A stretch of 64,000 nucleotides of DNA from positions 82,370-146,369 of the forward strand of contig NZ_QPKS01000008.1 of the NCBI RefSeq assembly GCF_003344535.1. Direction: 5' to 3'. Below, in pieces: positions 26,977 through 35,576 of this stretch. A program made the position numbers and the translations under genes. The DNA is from Exiguobacterium flavidum (GTDB lineage Bacteria > Bacillota > Bacilli > Exiguobacteriales > Exiguobacteriaceae). The stretch's first letter is position 1; every line of letters begins with the position of its first letter. The notes beneath the pieces were generated by a model. That model ran no database searches, was not told the origin of the DNA, and was given only the letters and a program-made list of their open reading frames with translations.

Positions 26977-27744
26977 TCATTTTTTCAGCGCGCTGCGTGC
27001 ATTCGTCGCAGCGAAGACGACCATCGCGAGACCAAGCACGAGCGCGACACCGAGCCCTTTTGATAAAGCACTCCAATCGATGTCCTCCCAAAGTAATACG
27101 CCGCGCATCCCCTCCATGATGTACGTCGTCGGATTGATCGTCGCCGCGACCTTCAACCACTCGGCTTCGATCAGCTCCTTCGGGACGAACGTCGTCGACA
27201 GAAAAATCAGTGGGAAGAACAGGAGCGTCCCGGCCTGTGCGGCCTGGGCGTTCCGCGTCTTGAGCGCGACGCCGACCGAGTAGCCGGCGAACCCGAGACC
27301 GAAGCCGAGCGCGAGCAGGACGGTGAAGAAGAAGCCTGGCGCACCAGCCGGAATCGTCAAACCGAGCAGGAATGCCATCCCGAAGATCAACAGCGTCTGG
27401 ACGAACAGTTGGAGCATGCCGGCAATCATCGGACCGAGGACGATCGCGGTCCGTGAGACCGGCGTCAGCAGGAGCCGGGCGAAATATCCGTTCTCGATGT
27501 CCTTGACGAGCGCCTGTCCGGCGCCGCCAGCTCCTCCGACCGCACCGGAGACGATCGACACCGGGAGGATGAAGTTCAAATAGTCGACTCCGCCGAATTG
27601 CGGGAGCGCCGAGATGCCGGACAGCCCGCTCGTATAGACGAGCAGGAAGAACACACTGATGATCAGGTTCGGGATGAAGGAGAACGGGTTGCGCAACGTC
27701 ACGAGCAGGCTCCGCTTCGTCAGGAGCAGCGTCTCTTTCCACAT
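26977..27744 (-). CDS. ABC-2 type exporter permease (DrrB-like)
   Basis: A 255-residue protein with six membrane helices. ATG 27744 (MWKETLLLTKR) is chosen because AGGAAGGTG precedes it and it starts one base after the partner gene's stop region; the in-frame start at 27771 would lie within the ATPase gene. The stretch GYFARLLLTPVSRTAIVLGPMIAG is typical of the ABC-2 membrane domain used in drug and glycoconjugate efflux. It works with the ATPase encoded immediately upstream. Substrate unknown. Confidence 0.88.
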   Translation of the reverse strand: MWKETLLLTKRSLLVTLRNPFSFIPNLIISVFFLLVYTSGLSGISALPQFGGVDYLNFILPVSIVSGAVGGAGGAGQALVKDIENGYFARLLLTPVSRTAIVLGPMIAGMLQLFVQTLLIFGMAFLLGLTIPAGAPGFFFTVLLALGFGLGFAGYSVGVALKTRNAQAAQAGTLLFFPLIFLSTTFVPKELIEAEWLKVAATINPTTYIMEGMRGVLLWEDIDWSALSKGLGVALVLGLAMVVFAATNARSALKK

Positions 27745-27745
27745 C

Positions 27746-28666
27746 TCATTCACCTTCCTTTTCGTACGCATGTCCCGTCAGACGGATGAAGACATCGTCG
27801 AGCGACGGCTGCTTGACGAGCAGCGTCTCGGCAGTCAGCTGATGCTCATCGAGGTAGCGGACGACCTGACTCAGCGTCTCCATCCCCGTCGACGGCAAGA
27901 TGAGCCTGCCCTTCTCGACCGTCCCGCCAAACGCGGCGCGGACGCGTTCCGCCGCCGCTCCTTCGCTGAAGGTGAGTTCGATTCTCTCCCCGCCGATCAT
28001 CCCCTTCAATTCATCTGCCGTCCCTTCCGCAATCAGACGTCCCTCGTCGATGATCGCGATTCGGTCCGCGAGCTGATCGGCTTCCTCGAGATACTGCGTC
28101 GTCAGGAAGATCGTCGTGTTGAATTCTTCGTTCAGGCGGCGCACCTCGTTCCAGATCTGTTGCCGGCTCGCGGGATCGAGTCCGGTCGTCGGTTCGTCGA
28201 GAAAAAGGATCGTCGGGCGATGGACGAGCGTCAAGGCGAGGTCGAGCCGTCGTTTCATCCCGCCGGAGTAGCGACCGACCCGCTGTGCGCCATCCTCCTC
28301 GAGTCCGACGAGTCGCAACAGTTCGAGCGCCCGTGCTTTAGCCTCCTCCCTTGTCATCCCGAACAGCCGCCCCTGCAGGAGCAGCAGTTCTTCACCCGTC
28401 AAGTCCTCGTCGATGCCCGTCTCCTGTAAGGCGACGCCGATTTGCAAACGCACCTGCTGTTCCTGCTTGACGACGTCATAGCCATTGATCTCGGCGCTTC
28501 CGCCGGACGGCCGGATCAGCGTCGTCAGCATCTGGACGGTCGTCGACTTCCCGGCACCGTTCGGACCGAGAAAGGCGAATATCTCCCCCTCCTCGACTTG
28601 GAAGGACACCTGCTTGACGACTTCCTGCTCCCCGTAACGTTTCGTCAGTTCATGAACACGGATCAT
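27746..28666 (-). CDS. ABC exporter ATPase (DrrA-like)
   Basis: A 306-residue ATPase beginning MIRVHELTKRYG at ATG 28666, with AAGGGGTG 4 bases before it; the 44-residue upstream extension looks non-coding. Walker A is GPNGAGKST, signature YSGGMKRRLDLAL, Walker B TILFLDEPTTGLD, switch Q/H region FLTTQYLEEADQL. The last ~80 residues form the C-terminal regulatory domain seen in DrrA proteins. It drives the ABC-2 permease next to it, probably exporting a drug or lipid-like compound. Confidence 0.92.
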   Translation of the reverse strand: MIRVHELTKRYGEQEVVKQVSFQVEEGEIFAFLGPNGAGKSTTVQMLTTLIRPSGGSAEINGYDVVKQEQQVRLQIGVALQETGIDEDLTGEELLLLQGRLFGMTREEAKARALELLRLVGLEEDGAQRVGRYSGGMKRRLDLALTLVHRPTILFLDEPTTGLDPASRQQIWNEVRRLNEEFNTTIFLTTQYLEEADQLADRIAIIDEGRLIAEGTADELKGMIGGERIELTFSEGAAAERVRAAFGGTVEKGRLILPSTGMETLSQVVRYLDEHQLTAETLLVKQPSLDDVFIRLTGHAYEKEGE

Positions 28667-28761
28667 GCAGCACCCCTTCTTCCTTCTTGACCTCTTCCCG
28701 ATTCGAAAGACCATGGTTCTGTTTACCCGTTTCTCGGCCTGACCTTCCCTGCCTGATATGC

Positions 28762-28817
28762 AAAAAAGACCTTTTTTCTTAGAGCAGCGCGAAATCACAC
28801 TGCCCTAAAAAAGGTCT
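28762..28817 (-). terminator. Strong terminator of the ada-alkC operon
   Basis: Arms AGACCTTTTTTCTTAGAGCAG and CTGCCCTAAAAAAGGTCT pair with few interruptions around a 12-base loop. On the minus strand TTTTTTG follows. Confidence 0.85.
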
Positions 28818-28821
28818 CCTC

Positions 28822-29862
28822 TCATATGACTTCGAACGGAATGTCCGCCTTCGCCTCCCCATTGACGAGAATCGTCAAGTGGTGACGCCCGGGATGATGG
28901 ACGCGCGTCGTCAAGTCCTTGAAAGATTGGCGTTTCTGCACCGATTTTCTGCCGTCGACCGTTCCCTCGCTGATCTTGAACACCTTCCTGCTCGTCCCGC
29001 GCTTCTTGACGTAGTCGATCGCATACTCGATCCGCAACCGCTCCCGCTCTGTCGTCGTCACGTCGAACGCGAACACGAGCACCCCGCCGATCGGGATGCT
29101 GTCCGCTTCAAGACTCAGCCCTTCGACCTCGACCTCTCCGCATGTCACGAAGCCGAACAACTGCAATGCCTCCGGATGTCCCTGCTTCAGGAGCGTCCGC
29201 GACGCATGGCGGAGCACCCAGTCGGAATGCGGATGTTCCCCGAGCCGTGTCCGGACGCGTTCGAGGACGAACTCCGGATGTGTCTTCGTGATGTCATTGA
29301 GATGATTCGCGACGCTCTTGCGGACGTAGAGCGATTCGTCCGCGAGCAGCCGATCGAGGAGCGGCAACACAGGCGAAGGGTCCGCAATCAGCGACGGGAT
29401 CGCCTGCCCCCATGGGAGACGCGGCCGCGTCCCTTCCGAGGCGAGGCGCCGGACGTGTTCATCCTCGGACGCACTCCACCGATGAGCCGTCAGAAGGAAG
29501 CGATCCTGGTCCTCGAGCAGGAAACGCCGGACCGCGAACTCGGACGACGAGTGCGGCGTCAGCCGCTCGAGCGCGAGCAATGCCCGTTCCCAGTCATCGG
29601 CATGAAGCTCGACATAGTCCGGGAAGACGATACCCGGCAGTCCCGGAAAGCGCGGTGCGATCGTCTCGAGGCGCGACACCGCTTCATCGAAATCGTCCGG
29701 CAGGTATCCTCCGAGCGTCGTCGCGATCAGGCGGACGCGCTGCTTGAACGCAAGCTCGTCCCAATCCGCCTCAAGCACCCGGCGCGAAAAATCAGGCGTC
29801 CCGAGCTCTTGTCCGAGCCGATCGAGCCACTCACGGGTGAAAACGTCCTTGATCAGCGACAC
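28822..29862 (-). CDS. alkC: AlkC-type DNA alkylation-repair glycosylase with C-terminal Ig-like domain
   Basis: A 346-residue protein starting at GTG 29862 (VSLIKDVFTREW), 10 bases inside the end of ada, with AAGGAAG upstream. The N-terminal ~230 residues are HEAT-like helical repeats (for example ESLYVRKSVANHLNDITKTHPEFV), the AlkC/AlkD fold that removes N3-methyladenine-type lesions without base flipping. The last ~105 residues (FGFVTCGEVEVEG to FEVI) are all-beta and fit the Ig-like domain known in AlkC. Overlap with ada indicates co-expression in response to methylation damage. Confidence 0.85.
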   Translation of the reverse strand: MSLIKDVFTREWLDRLGQELGTPDFSRRVLEADWDELAFKQRVRLIATTLGGYLPDDFDEAVSRLETIAPRFPGLPGIVFPDYVELHADDWERALLALERLTPHSSSEFAVRRFLLEDQDRFLLTAHRWSASEDEHVRRLASEGTRPRLPWGQAIPSLIADPSPVLPLLDRLLADESLYVRKSVANHLNDITKTHPEFVLERVRTRLGEHPHSDWVLRHASRTLLKQGHPEALQLFGFVTCGEVEVEGLSLEADSIPIGGVLVFAFDVTTTERERLRIEYAIDYVKKRGTSRKVFKISEGTVDGRKSVQKRQSFKDLTTRVHHPGRHHLTILVNGEAKADIPFEVI

Positions 29863-30911
29863 GTGACATGACTTCCTTCCCAGTTCTTCTCGAGGCGGAG
29901 CAACGCCTCCTTGCGGGCGAGTCCACCTGCATAGCCGCCGAGGTCGCCGTTCGCCCGGATGACGCGATGGCACGGGATGACGAGCGCGAGCTGGTTCGAC
30001 CCGTTCGCCCGCGCGACAGCGCGCATCGCCGTCGGCTGGCCGATCCGCAAGGCGAGTTCCTGATAGGAAATCGTCTCGCCGGCCGGAATCTTCAGAAGTT
30101 CGCTCCAGACGAGGCGCTGGAACGGTGTCCCGTACAGCGTGACCGGCGTCTTGAAAACAGGCAGTCCCGTCCCGAAATACTGCTTCAACTCCTGTTCGAT
30201 CTGGTCGAAGACCGGTGACTCGTCCGGGAGGATGACGGCACGGGCACTGATCCGCAACCGTTCGATCTCGCGTTCGAGCCCGCGCCGTTCGACGAACTCG
30301 AGCAGGTGGAGCGTCACGTCGTCCGCGATCGCGAGCATCGGGCCGAGCGGCGTGTCGAGCCATTTCGCCTTGAGGACGTTCCCGTCCCAGCGTTTCGGCG
30401 CCTCGCCCATGATTTTCGCGAAGGCGTCGCGGAAGCCGCTTTCCGACTCATATCCGCTCGCGAGCTGCGCGTCGATGACGGGACGCCCCGTACGGATCTC
30501 CTTCATCGCAAGCCCCATCCGGCGTGCCCGGGCATATTCGACGAACGTCATCCCGAACCGTTTCTTGAACTGACGCCGCGCCGTCGAGGCATCGAGTCCG
30601 AGTTCACTGAAGTCGGCGTCCTTGAAGCGTTTCTCAGGCGTCGCCTCGACCGCCGCGACGAGCCGCGTGATGACGTCGCTCTCCCCCGGGTGCGACAGCG
30701 GACGACAACGCTGGCATGGCCGGAACGAAGCGAGCAATGCTTCCTTCGCCGTCTCGAAGAATTCGCAATTCTCCCGCTTCGGCTTACGCGCCGGGCACGT
30801 CGGACGACAGAAAATGCCCGTCGTCTTGACGCCGACGAAGAAACTTCCTTCATACGTCGCGTCGCGCGCGAGCAGCGCCTCGTAATATTCCTCTTGTTTG
30901 ATTTCGTTCAT
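29853..30911 (-). CDS. ada: Ada-type methyl-sensor regulator fused to O6-methylguanine-DNA methyltransferase
   Basis: A 352-residue bifunctional protein. Residues 1-80 form the zinc methyl-sensor with four cysteines (GIFCRPTCPA, FRPCQRC). An AraC-like DNA-binding domain (DADFSELGLDASTARRQFKKRFGMTFVEYAR) covers ~90-175. The C-terminal methyltransferase has the active-site Cys in VIPCHRVI. ATG 30911 is preferred over GTG 30920, because AAGGGGTG lies 6 bases upstream. It repairs O6-methylguanine and, once methylated, should activate its own operon with the overlapping AlkC gene. Confidence 0.95.
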   Translation of the reverse strand: MNEIKQEEYYEALLARDATYEGSFFVGVKTTGIFCRPTCPARKPKRENCEFFETAKEALLASFRPCQRCRPLSHPGESDVITRLVAAVEATPEKRFKDADFSELGLDASTARRQFKKRFGMTFVEYARARRMGLAMKEIRTGRPVIDAQLASGYESESGFRDAFAKIMGEAPKRWDGNVLKAKWLDTPLGPMLAIADDVTLHLLEFVERRGLEREIERLRISARAVILPDESPVFDQIEQELKQYFGTGLPVFKTPVTLYGTPFQRLVWSELLKIPAGETISYQELALRIGQPTAMRAVARANGSNQLALVIPCHRVIRANGDLGGYAGGLARKEALLRLEKNWEGSHVTCR

Positions 30912-31032
30912 CGCAACCACCCCTTTGTCTCCAGTATACCGGCTTTAGACAGGGAGGACCGCCGAAAATCAGGCATCTATTTTTTACTGAGAAACAAGAA
31001 GCCGCCTCCCGCTCAGCGGAAATAGACAGCTT

Positions 31033-32025
31033 TCACAGAGTGAGCAGCGCGAGGTAAAGCAAGCCTGCACCGGACAATCCGAACAACAGACCGAACAGGT
31101 CAGGCAAGCGCTTCTGAAAGGTGAGGACGAGCAGACCGATCGACGCGAGACCGGTCAGCGAAAGCAACATGAGCGCCGGTGTCAAGACGACCGGGAGTGC
31201 TTCGAATGCTACAGGCGTCTCGGTATTGCTGAGCGTCGCGCTCGCAAGCAGGACGAGCAGGATGACGACCCCCTCCATCCGGACGGACGGTCTCGGATCG
31301 AAAGCCGGCTCGTTCGCAAGGCGCCGCCTGACGATCGTCCCGTTGAGGAACGCATAGCCGAGCAACGGCAGAATCAGGATGTGCTTCAGCAGCAGCGCCT
31401 GTCCGTACGGCATGCCCCAGGCGTTCGCATAGTCGCCGAGCGGGACCGTCTCGCGCATCAGGAACATGCCGCTCAACAGGACGAGCATGAACAAGAAACG
31501 GGCGAGCGGACTGAACCAGCGCAAGAACGCCTGCCAGTTCTTCGCGTCCCGAGAAAGAAAGCCGGCGGCGAGGACGATCCCGATCCAGATGCTGGCGGCG
31601 CTGAAGTGCATGAACTGGGTGAGCAGTCCGACTAGGCCCTGTTTCGACGCAGCATGGCTCGTCGCAGCGAGCGCGAGGAAGAGCAACTGCGTCAAACCGA
31701 TCGAGAGCTGCACGTTCTTTCGGAACAGCACAAGCAGCGAAGCAATCAGGCAGACCGCGAGGAATGCAAGCCCCGTCCCGTTCCCGGTAAGCGCGGTGCG
31801 CAGCGCGTCGATACGCGACAGGTTCAGCTCGTCCTGCAGGTAACGACCGATGCGAACGACCGGTAGTCCCGCAGAGACGACGAGACCGACCAAGGCGAAC
31901 GAAGCAACATGTCCACTCGGTCGAAGCGACGGCCGCCGCTCTTGCGGAGTGGCACCAAGCAGCAACTGTCCCGTCCAAAAAGCAGCGAACATGTACGATA
32001 GGAAGTCACCGAGTATATAGATCAC
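31033..32025 (-). CDS. copD: CopD-like copper resistance membrane protein
   Basis: A 330-residue protein with about eight to nine membrane helices. Start is GTG 32025, which overlaps the copC stop by 4 bases (GTGA). The conserved LTQFMHFSAASIWIGIVLAAGF and the later LLKHILILPLLGYAFLNG match the CopD domain, with membrane histidines that could bind copper. It likely works with the upstream CopC-like protein in copper uptake or handling at the membrane. Confidence 0.85.
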   Translation of the reverse strand: MIYILGDFLSYMFAAFWTGQLLLGATPQERRPSLRPSGHVASFALVGLVVSAGLPVVRIGRYLQDELNLSRIDALRTALTGNGTGLAFLAVCLIASLLVLFRKNVQLSIGLTQLLFLALAATSHAASKQGLVGLLTQFMHFSAASIWIGIVLAAGFLSRDAKNWQAFLRWFSPLARFLFMLVLLSGMFLMRETVPLGDYANAWGMPYGQALLLKHILILPLLGYAFLNGTIVRRRLANEPAFDPRPSVRMEGVVILLVLLASATLSNTETPVAFEALPVVLTPALMLLSLTGLASIGLLVLTFQKRLPDLFGLLFGLSGAGLLYLALLTL

Positions 32026-32627
32026 GCGCTCCGCCGTCTCGCAAACAGGAACAAGAGCGCAGTGAGGATGGTCGCGACGAGTCCACCTCCGACCCACGGC
32101 AGAAGCGTCGCGGCGAAACCAGAGCTTGTCGGCGTCTCGTCCTGCGTCATCGCGCTCGTCCGCATGACGCTCGCCTCATTTTTTTCTTCATTTCCCGTTG
32201 CTGTCGTCTCCTGCTCTTCCCTTTGATCAACAGCTTGTTCCGATTCCGCAGGAGCTATCGGCTGTTCGATCGTCGTCTCGCCCTTCACCGTGAAGTCGAC
32301 CGTCCCTTCGATCGGATGACCGTCGGCCGAGATCATCGTCCAGCCGATGACATATTCTCCGCCTGTGAGCTCCTCTTCGATGACGGCGCTCAGTTCGTTC
32401 CCGAGGCGCATGACCCTTCCGATTTCGACCTCTTCTCCATCCTTCGCCGTTACGTTGAGCGTACTCGTCTGTTTGACCGGTGCGTCGAACGTCAGCCGAA
32501 TCCGCTCACCTTCCCCTTGTATGACCTGGCCGTCTGACGGATTCGATTCCTTCAGGCTGCTATGGGCGCCTGCCGACAGCGGGTTCAGGAATAACAACCC
32601 GATGATGATGACGATACTGCGAAACAT
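32022..32627 (-). CDS. copC: CopC-like copper-binding protein with C-terminal membrane anchor
   Basis: A 201-residue exported protein. ATG 32627 is chosen since GGAGGG lies 6 bases before it. The signal peptide ends at SAGA, leaving His as residue 1 of the mature protein (HSSLKESNPSDG), the classic CopC copper ligand. A second His site occurs in ISADGHPIEGTVDF. A flexible acidic/Gln-rich linker leads to a final helix (WVGGGLVATILTALLFLFARRR) that anchors it. Translationally coupled to copD. Confidence 0.9.
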   Translation of the reverse strand: MFRSIVIIIGLLFLNPLSAGAHSSLKESNPSDGQVIQGEGERIRLTFDAPVKQTSTLNVTAKDGEEVEIGRVMRLGNELSAVIEEELTGGEYVIGWTMISADGHPIEGTVDFTVKGETTIEQPIAPAESEQAVDQREEQETTATGNEEKNEASVMRTSAMTQDETPTSSGFAATLLPWVGGGLVATILTALLFLFARRRSA

Positions 32628-32822
32628 ATCCATCCCTCCATTTTTGAGCACGATCCGTCTTCGTTCGTGATCGAACGTTTTTTCTCCTCACTTGAACTAA
32701 CGTAGACAGTTCTCGAATGGATCAGTTTTTTCGGAATTTTTTCACTTCAGCACATCGACTGCAATTTCACGGTCTCTTTTAGTATCCTTTTTCGAAAAAA
32801 TACCCCAAACTGTATATTAGGA

Positions 32823-32850
32823 TGAATATCTCAAGCCGTTCGACCGATAA
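32823..32850 (+). promoter_or_regulatory. Candidate SigD (motility) promoter of the PAS chemoreceptor
   Basis: ACCGATAA (32843-32850) closely fits the SigD -10 consensus (GCCGATAT), with TGAA 16 bases upstream as a weak -35 (TAAA expected). It lies about 70 bases before the preferred start codon of a chemotaxis gene, where such a promoter is expected. Confidence 0.4.
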
Positions 32851-32920
32851 GGATACATATCTTGATTCCAAGAATTTTGAAGAAAGACAAAATACCGATT
32901 CAGGAAGAGGGAAACGACCT

Positions 32921-33823
32921 ATGCAAGGAATCACGCAACCACTCAGTGAAATGAACGTGCTCGAAGCTATCACGAATCATACAGCGATGATCCGGTTCGA
33001 CCGGAAGCGCCAAGTCGTCGACGTCAACGACCAGTTCGCGAAAGCGATGCGCTACAAGCGCTCGGAGATGATCGGGATGTACCACCATTCCTTCTGTGCG
33101 GAAGAGTTTTCTCGCAGCACGGAATACCAGCAGTTCTGGGACCGCCTGTTCTCAGGCTACAGCTATTCTGACAAAATCGAACGCCTCGACGCTTACGGCG
33201 AGACGCTTTACTTAGAGGCGACTTACATGCCGCTTTACGAACAGGATCAAGTAGTTGGTGTCGTCAAGATCGCGACCGACATCACGCAACGGCAGCGGAC
33301 GATCCAGCAGTTCGCGGCGACGTTCGCCTCGATGTCAGATGAACTCGATGACCGGGCACGGCAAGGCGTCGCAGCGAGCGACTCGCTGAAGCAGATCACC
33401 CAGGCGATGAGCGCCGGGGTCGAAGAGAATCTCGAGACACTTGACGGCTTGAAGGAGCAGACGCACCAGATCAACGACATGGTCGCGACGATCCAGACGA
33501 TCGCCTCGCAGACGAACCTGCTCTCGCTCAACGCGGCGATCGAAGCGGCACGGGCCGGTGAGGAGGGACGCGGCTTCGGCGTCGTCGCCTCGGAAGTCCG
33601 TAATCTCTCGAAACTGGTCGAAAAGGCGATTCTTGACATCAAAGGAAACATCGACGGGATGAACACGCAGATGCTGTCGATCGAGAAAGGCGTCACCCGC
33701 TCGCGTGAGCAGATGGAGACGAGCGGGAAAGCGATCGAGCAGACACTCGCCCAGTTCCCGGAGATCGAACGGGCAGCTGAACGCTTGAGTGAAGAGGCGC
33801 AGGCATTCGGTAAGATACTCTAA
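32921..33823 (+). CDS. Soluble PAS-domain methyl-accepting chemotaxis protein
   Basis: A 300-residue chemoreceptor without membrane helices. Residues ~10-125 are a PAS sensor ([23 protein letters not shown]...[15 protein letters not shown]). A short signalling coiled coil follows with the conserved hairpin tip [23 protein letters not shown]. It is much shorter than transmembrane receptors, lacking most of the adaptation helices. The start MQGITQP is preferred over the in-frame ATG 32822, which lies upstream of the candidate promoter and has no ribosome binding site. It probably senses a cytoplasmic redox or ligand cue. Confidence 0.85.
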   Translation: MQGITQPLSEMNVLEAITNHTAMIRFDRKRQVVDVNDQFAKAMRYKRSEMIGMYHHSFCAEEFSRSTEYQQFWDRLFSGYSYSDKIERLDAYGETLYLEATYMPLYEQDQVVGVVKIATDITQRQRTIQQFAATFASMSDELDDRARQGVAASDSLKQITQAMSAGVEENLETLDGLKEQTHQINDMVATIQTIASQTNLLSLNAAIEAARAGEEGRGFGVVASEVRNLSKLVEKAILDIKGNIDGMNTQMLSIEKGVTRSREQMETSGKAIEQTLAQFPEIERAAERLSEEAQAFGKIL

Positions 33824-33834
33824 ACAGATTCGGG

Positions 33835-33862
33835 CATTCCTCTGACGAGGAGTGTCTTTTTT
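33835..33862 (+). terminator. Terminator of the chemoreceptor gene
   Basis: CATTCCTC / GAGGAGTG pair (one G-T) around TGAC, followed by TCTTTTTTC. Confidence 0.85.
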
Positions 33863-33960
33863 CATGTTCGATTTCCACCAACCAATAATTGACAGTATGA
33901 CACATCCGGTTTACAGTTAATTAATGGAATTTTCAGATATTTAAAAGAGAGGAGCCTGTC

Positions 33961-34653
33961 ATGACGAAAAATCGGTTCTACCTCGCGATCGCTATTTTCC
34001 TTGTCTCGGTCCTGCTCGTCCGCTTCGCCGCTGTCGAGCTGTATACCGCCTTCTTCTACGACCCGGCGAAGATGCCGCCGACCTACCGCAACATCACCAA
34101 TAAGGTATCGGGCGGTGAGGAGATACCTGGAGCGAAAGGATCGGATAAGATTTTCGGTCCGGGTGAACGTGGAAACCCGTTATATTTCTTGATCGATTTC
34201 AGCGATTCCCCGGGTTCGAACGGGATGAGCGGATTCGGACGCTTCCCGTGGATTTTGTTGCTCGTGATCCCGGTCGCCTACTACCTGTTCCGGAGGTGGC
34301 GCAACCGCAAAAAACACAAGAAGCCGCAGGCTGGCGAAGAATGGACGGACGAATCGTTCGAGGTCCCGGCTGAATCAAGCGCGCCTCCGACGATCGAGGA
34401 AGCGGACACTAGGATCCGTCGCGCCGTCCAGCGGCTCCATATGTCACTTCCGGGCAGCCGCAAGAAGCTACCGGAAGAGACGCTGAGCGAGTGGTTCGAG
34501 CGGATCGGTTTCGCTTCCACCTCTCCGGTCTATCACGCACACCGTTACGGTGAACTCAACGAGCACACGTTCAGCGAGTTCGAGATCGGACGCTTCGAGG
34601 CAGACGTCGATACGTATCTTTCCCACCACCCTAAAGGAGGAACCTACTCATGA
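33961..34653 (+). CDS. DUF4129-like membrane protein of a MoxR/DUF58 operon
   Basis: A 230-residue protein with one membrane helix at residues ~7-28, an external loop, a second helix at ~98-115 (WILLLVIPVAYYLFRRW) and a cytoplasmic tail. The tail (IRRAVQRLHMSLPGSRKKLPEETLSEWFERIG) resembles the C-terminal DUF4129 segment that usually accompanies MoxR and DUF58 proteins. Its ATGA overlap with the MoxR gene supports this. Function unknown; such sets are linked to protein complex maturation or envelope stress. Confidence 0.6.
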   Translation: MTKNRFYLAIAIFLVSVLLVRFAAVELYTAFFYDPAKMPPTYRNITNKVSGGEEIPGAKGSDKIFGPGERGNPLYFLIDFSDSPGSNGMSGFGRFPWILLLVIPVAYYLFRRWRNRKKHKKPQAGEEWTDESFEVPAESSAPPTIEEADTRIRRAVQRLHMSLPGSRKKLPEETLSEWFERIGFASTSPVYHAHRYGELNEHTFSEFEIGRFEADVDTYLSHHPKGGTYS

Positions 34654-35576
34654 CCCTGCAAACCTTGATCGAAGACATCAACCGCGTCTACCTCGGAAAG
34701 CCGGAGGTCGTCGAACTTTGTTTGACCGCCCTGCTCGCGGACGGACACGTGCTGCTCGAGGACGTACCGGGCACCGGGAAGACGATGCTCGCCCGGACGC
34801 TCGCCGACAGCTTCCAGGGCGAGTTCTCACGCATCCAGTTCACGGCCGACTTGCTGCCGTCCGATATCATCGGATCCGACTTCTTCAACTTGAAGACGCA
34901 GGAGTTCGAGAACAAGCGGGGGCCGGTCTTCTCGAACATCATCCTGATCGACGAGATCAACCGCGCCGTGCCGCGGACGCAGTCCGCCCTGCTCGAAGCG
35001 ATGGAGGAGCGTCAGGTGACGATCGGCGGGATGACCTACCGCCTGCCGGTCCCGTTCTTCGTCATCGCGACGCAAAACCCGATCGAGTCGGCCGGGACGT
35101 TCCCGCTGCCGGACGCGCAGCTCGACCGCTTCATGCTCTGCATCAACACCGGCTACCCGGACGCGGACTTCGAGCTCCAGCTGCTGCGCGAGGTCGTCAC
35201 GAAGACGCGCCGCGCGCTCGATTCGCACATCCCGTTCGAAGAGCTGCTCCAGCTGCGGGAGGCAGCCGCTGACGTCCACCTGTCGGACGACGTCCTCCGC
35301 TACATCGTCGACATCGCTTCTGCGTCGCGTTCGCACCGCCTCGTCGAGACCGGTGTCAGCCCGCGTGCGACGATCGCCCTCTCGAAGGCTGCGCAGAGCT
35401 ATGCCTTCTTGAAGGGACGCCTGTACGTCATCCCGGAGGACATCAAGCATCTCGCGCCGCACGTCCTCGCCCATCGCCTGACGCTGTCGATGGAAGGTGA
35501 GATCAAGACGACGAAGCGGGGCGTCCTCGCCGAGATCCTCGAGAACGTCACGGTCCCTGTCGAAGCAGGTATGTGA
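34650..35576 (+). CDS. MoxR-family AAA+ ATPase
   Basis: A 308-residue AAA+ ATPase. Walker A is EDVPGTGKTML (~residue 37), Walker B IILIDEINRAVPRTQSALLEAMEERQVT, sensor ATQNPIES. MoxR proteins are chaperone-like and pair with DUF58 and von Willebrand-type proteins. It is coupled on both sides by 4-base overlaps (ATGA) to the DUF4129-like and DUF58 genes, so the three products are likely made in fixed proportion. Confidence 0.93.
   Translation: MTLQTLIEDINRVYLGKPEVVELCLTALLADGHVLLEDVPGTGKTMLARTLADSFQGEFSRIQFTADLLPSDIIGSDFFNLKTQEFENKRGPVFSNIILIDEINRAVPRTQSALLEAMEERQVTIGGMTYRLPVPFFVIATQNPIESAGTFPLPDAQLDRFMLCINTGYPDADFELQLLREVVTKTRRALDSHIPFEELLQLREAAADVHLSDDVLRYIVDIASASRSHRLVETGVSPRATIALSKAAQSYAFLKGRLYVIPEDIKHLAPHVLAHRLTLSMEGEIKTTKRGVLAEILENVTVPVEAGM

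Noticed and set aside
28822..30363. 513-codon frame fusing an Arg-rich N-terminus to the AlkC-like protein
   Set aside because: The first ~167 codons overlap ada out of frame and look random; the real start is GTG 29862.
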